From: Flammeovirga yaeyamensis
Lineage (GTDB): Bacteria; Bacteroidota; Bacteroidia; Cytophagales; Flammeovirgaceae
DNA: 64,000 nucleotides
Assembly: GCF_018736045.1 (NCBI RefSeq)
Contig: NZ_CP076132.1
Span: 4,077,501-4,141,500 of the forward strand
Direction of reading: 5' to 3'
Shown: in pieces, positions 60,529 to 64,000 of the stretch
How the letters are laid out: each line of letters begins with the position of its first letter
Position numbering within the stretch: position 1 is the first letter of the stretch
Notes under the pieces: model-generated
What the model was told of the DNA's origin: nothing
Databases searched by the model: none
The model's input: the letters and a program-made list of their open reading frames with translations, nothing else
Position numbers and translations under genes: made by a program

Positions 60529-61719
60529 ATGAAAAAAATTACCTTATTACTATTAAGTATATTTTTTGTACTTATTACGTATACTGACTCTCTTGCAACA
60601 TTTACCCCTCCATTTTGGGATGGAGTTTTGTTAGCTAACAAATCTGATGATCAGATCTCTGCCTTTGTAGATAAAACTGAACAAATTAATGAATTAGTCA
60701 TTATTGCTAATATTAATGGAAAAACCATTAAGCATCCAGTCAAAGATTTTGGAAGGATGTTAAAGGTAAATGTTCAGCCCAATTCTAAAGTCACTGGCTT
60801 CATTATGGTGAAGAAACTAGGATTCGTTGTTGCTTCTGTAAAAGTACACGACATCATTTCTTCTAATCAGCATTACCTTTTAGCAAGAAGTGCTGTGATG
60901 AAAAATATGGACCAACAAATCGGTTATCAGTTTACTTCCAAAACGTATACTTCTGCTCCTTCGAAGGCTGCTATTACTTCAAACAAACAAAAACACGATG
61001 ATGTTTTAGATGCCGGACAGGTAGGTGCTGGATTTGTTTTAAAAGAAAACAGAAAAAACAAAAGACATAGAGGGGAAGCTACTCTAGAAGAACTACCAAC
61101 AACTGAGGAATACAAAGAAGAAAAGGTTGAAGTAGTAGCCACAAGAGGGCCTGCCAAAATCAGAAAAGCTTCGAGTTTAGCTCATTTTGAAAAAGTAATC
61201 TATAACTCCCTATTCCCTAAATATATTAAAGGAAAGAAAAAAGAACCCACACGTCAAGGTGTTTCTGTTAAAAAAGATGCTCTAAGTTTTGACTCTGATT
61301 ACCATGTAGTGAAAGATCATGATAGCTGGCTATACTTAGAACACAAAAGAAAGAGTTCAGAAATGGCTTTTGATGGAGAATATTTATTTGAAATAAATAC
61401 AGATTATTTTGATATACAATATAAAAATGAAGAAGAAGTGTTGTCTTTCTTAGATAAACACTACATCTCCATGAAACCTCATAACAAGAAATTATTAGGT
61501 TTTTATTATAGAGGTCATGAAATCATCGCTTTAAAATCTTATCAACCGTATTATGTTCAAATGACTAATCAGAATTTAATGAAAGTAAAAACAGGTGGCA
61601 AAACATATACTTTCTACTCTGATAAAAAATACCTTGTAGTGAAAGAAAACGGTAAGATTCTACATAAACTGAGTAAAGACATTCTTAAAATTGATTCCCA
61701 ATTTTATTACAACAATTAA
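60529..61719 (+). CDS. Exported protein of unknown function, paralog A
   Basis: A 396-residue protein with a signal peptide (about 1-24, ending DSLAT). Two conserved blocks are shared with the next gene. Near the mature N-terminus: PFWDGVLLANKSDDQISAFVDK and GFIMVKKLGFVVASVKVHDI. In the last 130 residues: DSWLYLEHKRKSSEMAFDGEYLFEI, KPHNKKLLGFYYRG and LVVKENGKILHKLS. Between them is a charged Lys/Glu-rich linker (about 140-240). No family, barrel or sorting domain recognised; periplasmic location likely. Confidence 0.7.
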   Translation: MKKITLLLLSIFFVLITYTDSLATFTPPFWDGVLLANKSDDQISAFVDKTEQINELVIIANINGKTIKHPVKDFGRMLKVNVQPNSKVTGFIMVKKLGFVVASVKVHDIISSNQHYLLARSAVMKNMDQQIGYQFTSKTYTSAPSKAAITSNKQKHDDVLDAGQVGAGFVLKENRKNKRHRGEATLEELPTTEEYKEEKVEVVATRGPAKIRKASSLAHFEKVIYNSLFPKYIKGKKKEPTRQGVSVKKDALSFDSDYHVVKDHDSWLYLEHKRKSSEMAFDGEYLFEINTDYFDIQYKNEEEVLSFLDKHYISMKPHNKKLLGFYYRGHEIIALKSYQPYYVQMTNQNLMKVKTGGKTYTFYSDKKYLVVKENGKILHKLSKDILKIDSQFYYNN

Positions 61720-61773
61720 TTAATATTGTGTAATTACTGTCTTTTTTATATAAAATATATTAAATTTAATGAC

Positions 61774-61781
61774 TACCTTTG
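61774..61781 (+). promoter_or_regulatory. -7 box before paralog B
   Basis: TACCTTTG, an exact TAnnTTTG match, 58 bases before the ATG at 61840. It suggests paralog B has its own promoter. Confidence 0.5.
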
Positions 61782-61839
61782 TTAGTCGTAACTTGATATT
61801 ACTCCACAATTACTCAATATTTAATAATTTCATTGTATA

Positions 61840-62949
61840 ATGAATTCCAAAAAATCTACTTTTTTCTTAGGTCTATTTTTATTAGTACTGTTTGGATTCG
61901 CACCAACCTCTGACTGGGACGGAGTGCTGTTAATTACCAAAAAAGATAATAAATTTTATGCATTTGTAGACCAAGTATCTTCTACAGAAGAGCTACAAAT
62001 CATATCTTATTTAGACGACAAAAGAACATCTACACCTATCAATTCTAAAGGTGATGTTGCTGAACTTCCAATGACAGAGAATAGCAAAGGATATGTTGCT
62101 GTAAAAAAAGGCAATCAGATTGTCTCATCTGTTTTGATCAACCAAATTCGTTACTCTGACAATGACTATTTTGAAGAAAGAGTAGCAAAAGCAGGTGGTA
62201 GTTTAGCTGCTGCAACCGTTGCGTCTTCAACTCAAACAAAAGAAGAAGAACCGGTCGTTAAAGATAACCAACCTATTACTCCTCCTGCAGAAGTAGAAGA
62301 AAAAGATTCTGTTGAAGTGGTAACAGTAGTTAAAGAAACAGAAGAAGAAGAGGAAATCGAAATAGATATTCCTGAAGAAGAAGCAGCCTCTAGTACATTT
62401 GAAATGTCAGTTTATGAAGAGTTTTTAGTGTACAACCACTATAAACACAGCATGAAAAATGTCGACGAAATCAAATCAAGAGACGATCTTACTCCTGAAA
62501 TTATCGAAGAAGCTAAATATTTAGAAGGCGAATTCGAGGTATTAAATGATTATTACTCTTGGCTTCACCTTAAAGACAAAGAAAAAGGAGATGAATGGGC
62601 TTTCGATGGCGAATACCTTTTCAAAATTATCCCGAAATACTTTGTCCTAAAAGATACTGAGAAATACGAACTTAAAGTATTTAGAGACGAACACGATGTT
62701 AGAGTAAAACCTCACAACAAAAAATGGGTGGGCATCTACTTTAGAGATCACTTATTATCTGAATTCAAATCAGAAGATGGTTACACTTTCAAAAAGGTAG
62801 ATAACAATAACTTCAACATCAATATCATGAAACATGAGTATAAAGTAAATTGCTCACCGGATCATGTAACTATAAGAAAAGATGGTAAAGTTATAGAACA
62901 CTTCAACACAGAATCTCTTAAAGAGGAACCTGTACCAGTGTTTGACTAA
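61840..62949 (+). CDS. Exported protein of unknown function, paralog B
   Basis: 369 residues with a signal peptide (about 1-22, ending GFAPTSD). It shares with paralog A the opening DWDGVLLITKKDNKFYAFVDQ and the C-terminal YSWLHLKDKEKGDEWAFDGEYLFKI, KPHNKKWVGIYFRD and VTIRKDGKVIEHFN. The linker between the conserved blocks is here acidic (runs of Glu, about 135-185) where in paralog A it is basic, an odd contrast. Own promoter box and terminator. Unknown function. Confidence 0.7.
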   Translation: MNSKKSTFFLGLFLLVLFGFAPTSDWDGVLLITKKDNKFYAFVDQVSSTEELQIISYLDDKRTSTPINSKGDVAELPMTENSKGYVAVKKGNQIVSSVLINQIRYSDNDYFEERVAKAGGSLAAATVASSTQTKEEEPVVKDNQPITPPAEVEEKDSVEVVTVVKETEEEEEIEIDIPEEEAASSTFEMSVYEEFLVYNHYKHSMKNVDEIKSRDDLTPEIIEEAKYLEGEFEVLNDYYSWLHLKDKEKGDEWAFDGEYLFKIIPKYFVLKDTEKYELKVFRDEHDVRVKPHNKKWVGIYFRDHLLSEFKSEDGYTFKKVDNNNFNINIMKHEYKVNCSPDHVTIRKDGKVIEHFNTESLKEEPVPVFD

Positions 62950-62960
62950 CCAACCAACCA

Positions 62961-62994
62961 AAAAATCCACTTCAATTATGAAGTGGATTTTTTT
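62961..62994 (+). terminator. Terminator of paralog B
   Basis: Perfect 13-bp stem (AAAAATCCACTTC with GAAGTGGATTTTT, loop AATTAT) plus T run. Confidence 0.92.
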
Positions 62995-63077
62995 TATAAT
63001 CTATTTTCTAAAACCAATAACTAATAATGTTTTTCCAATTCTTTTTTGATTTAAAAAAATAATGTATACATTTACAT

Positions 63078-63091
63078 ACCGACCAGTTGGT
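63078..63091. promoter_or_regulatory. Operator-like palindrome before the TetR gene
   Basis: ACCGACCAGTTGGT is an imperfect palindrome (ACCGAC against GTTGGT, one mismatch) 17 bases before the TetR ATG, and just after a near-match promoter box (TACATTTA, 63067-63074). Its form and place fit autoregulation. Confidence 0.6.
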
Positions 63092-63108
63092 TTGTTATCA
63101 AAAAGAAA

Positions 63109-63699
63109 ATGGAGAAAGACACTAAATCACATATTATCGAGGTAGGTATTCGGCTTTTTCAAGAAAAAGGCATGAATAGAGTTTCTTTAAATCAGGTGAT
63201 CAAGGAAACTGAATTATCTAAAGGAGCATTTTACCATCACTTTAAAAACAAGGAAGAATTGATTGTTGCTTGTGTGATGGCTTTTTGGGATAATCTATCG
63301 AAGGAATTTTTAAGTATTCCATATCAAGAATTATCCTTTAGAGAATTGCTTGATTTATTGCTACAACAATATCATATGATATTGAATTCCATGGAAACCA
63401 ACGGAGAGAATGCATTTGAATTCTATATGAATATTCTCTTCTACATCAAAAACGATAATAAGCTATTAGATATGAGTAAGGGGTATTTTACTCAATACAA
63501 TCAAATCCTTTCCCACTGCTTATTAGAAGATCAGAAAAAAGGAATTATCAGAGAGGACGTGGATATTCAAACTACTGCACAACATGTATCTATAGCTTCA
63601 GAAGGTTTTGCTTTAATGGCCTTTTCAAAGATCTACGATGATCCTATTCCTGTAATCGAAAAAATTTACCATCAGATATATAATTCAATTAAAAAGTAA
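63109..63699 (+). CDS. TetR/AcrR-family transcriptional regulator
   Basis: A 196-residue one-domain repressor. The N-terminal helix-turn-helix is complete: GIRLFQEKGMNRVSLNQVI, ETELSKGAFYHHFKNKEELI (about 10-52). The C-terminal ligand-binding part is helical and not assignable to a ligand. The next gene starts one base past its stop, so it is the first gene of an operon with a LolA-like gene and probably an efflux or lipid-transport system beyond the window. A palindromic operator lies in its leader. Confidence 0.92.
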   Translation: MEKDTKSHIIEVGIRLFQEKGMNRVSLNQVIKETELSKGAFYHHFKNKEELIVACVMAFWDNLSKEFLSIPYQELSFRELLDLLLQQYHMILNSMETNGENAFEFYMNILFYIKNDNKLLDMSKGYFTQYNQILSHCLLEDQKKGIIREDVDIQTTAQHVSIASEGFALMAFSKIYDDPIPVIEKIYHQIYNSIKK

Positions 63700-63700
63700 A

Positions 63701-64000
63701 ATGAAAAAATACATTGCACTAAGCTTCGCTTTATTAGCGTGTATCTCTACGACATTTGCACAAGATGCGAAAGAGATAATAACAAAAATGTTAGACCAAC
63801 AAAGAGGAAAAAGTAGCTACGTAAATATGACAATGAAAGTGGTCAGGCCTACTTGGACTAGATCGATGGAAATGAAATCATGGTCTAAAGACACAGATAA
63901 GTACTTTTTAATTTTGATTACCTCACCAGCAAAAGACAAAGGTTCTGCTTCTTTAAAAAGGCAAAAAGAAATGTGGAGTTGGACACCTAGTATTGAAAGA
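63701..64000 (+). CDS. LolA-like outer membrane lipoprotein-sorting protein, N-terminal part (cut by window edge)
   Basis: The first 100 codons of an open gene. Signal peptide MKKYIALSFALLACISTTFA, then QDAKEIITKMLDQQRGKSSYVNMTMKVVRP and WTRSMEMKSWSKDTDKYFLILITSPAKDKGSASLKRQKEMWSWTP (in pieces), the opening of the LolA-like outer membrane lipoprotein-sorting family (as in PF17131). Such genes usually lie next to MMPL/RND or ABC exporters. One base separates it from the TetR stop. The rest is outside the window. Confidence 0.8.
   Translation, partial: MKKYIALSFALLACISTTFAQDAKEIITKMLDQQRGKSSYVNMTMKVVRPTWTRSMEMKSWSKDTDKYFLILITSPAKDKGSASLKRQKEMWSWTPSIER

Noticed and set aside
1-64000. tRNA or rRNA genes
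   Set aside because: No cloverleaf with a T-loop of the GGTTCGAATCC kind and CCA end was found in the spacers.

Overview
The window looks like one chromosomal segment of a marine-type member of the phylum Bacteroidota, most likely of the order Cytophagales and possibly near Flammeovirga (genus level is a guess). The support is: AT-rich DNA; secreted proteins ending in type IX secretion sorting domains of type A (chitinase) and type B (981-residue protein); a reporter-propeller/Y_Y_Y regulator; promoters of the Bacteroidota form TAnnTTTG; and an absence of strong Shine-Dalgarno sequences. No rRNA, tRNA, CRISPR array, transposase or prophage was seen.

Layout. 1-2473: the N-terminal KS-AT part of a type I polyketide synthase leaving the window on the left. 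3059-8300: phosphofructokinase, a secreted head-GIN (DUF2807) protein and a membrane-bound propeller-HTH regulator. 8520-13292: a 1590-residue double-GH18 chitinase of the Flavobacterium johnsoniae ChiA type. 13555-17004: a copper P-type ATPase (CcoI-like) and a divergent DMT-family transporter. 17005-17434: a non-coding stretch with short tandem repeats and two related palindromes. 17492-23853: a shortened division/cell-wall cluster read leftward, murG-murC-ftsQ-ftsA-ftsZ. 24108-30119: a T9SS type B surface protein, DUF6702, a single-domain response regulator, a PhnP-like hydrolase and phosphatidylserine decarboxylase. 30261-34299: an AT-rich accessory region with a basic-tailed outer membrane protein, three small mutually related proteins, a DUF5675-SH3 protein, and three copies of a 28-nt element placed just before terminators. 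34445-36899: purD-purK. 37025-43008: a WG-repeat protein, two related 81-residue proteins and typA. 43174-49220: a secreted protein, an M48-like peptidase with a TPR-like part, an ECF sigma factor with a probable anti-sigma partner, and a conserved 506-residue protein of unknown role. 49221-53261: a VWA-like membrane protein and an lptC-led operon of small membrane proteins. 53359-58221: dnaA, with a very long Q/N-rich linker, followed by a 926-residue membrane protein. 58454-59062: rplU-rpmA. 59475-64000: an acyltransferase, two tandem paralogous secreted proteins, and a TetR regulator leading into a LolA-like gene cut by the right edge.

How the genes fit together. Most are housekeeping: division and peptidoglycan synthesis, purine synthesis, phospholipid synthesis, ribosome, replication initiation, LPS export. 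The surface and nutrition genes (chitinase with an adjacent propeller-HTH protein, gliding/T9SS-type protein, WG-repeat protein) fit a polymer-degrading surface bacterium. The least explained parts are the 31390-34299 island, the 81-residue pair, the 60529-62949 paralogs, and the DnaA linker.

Several starts were moved inward from upstream TTG or GTG codons to the ATG that opens the conserved family sequence: ftsA, murG, purD, purK, typA, and the 256-residue gene at 51515. The rplU start was moved on family alignment and promoter position.
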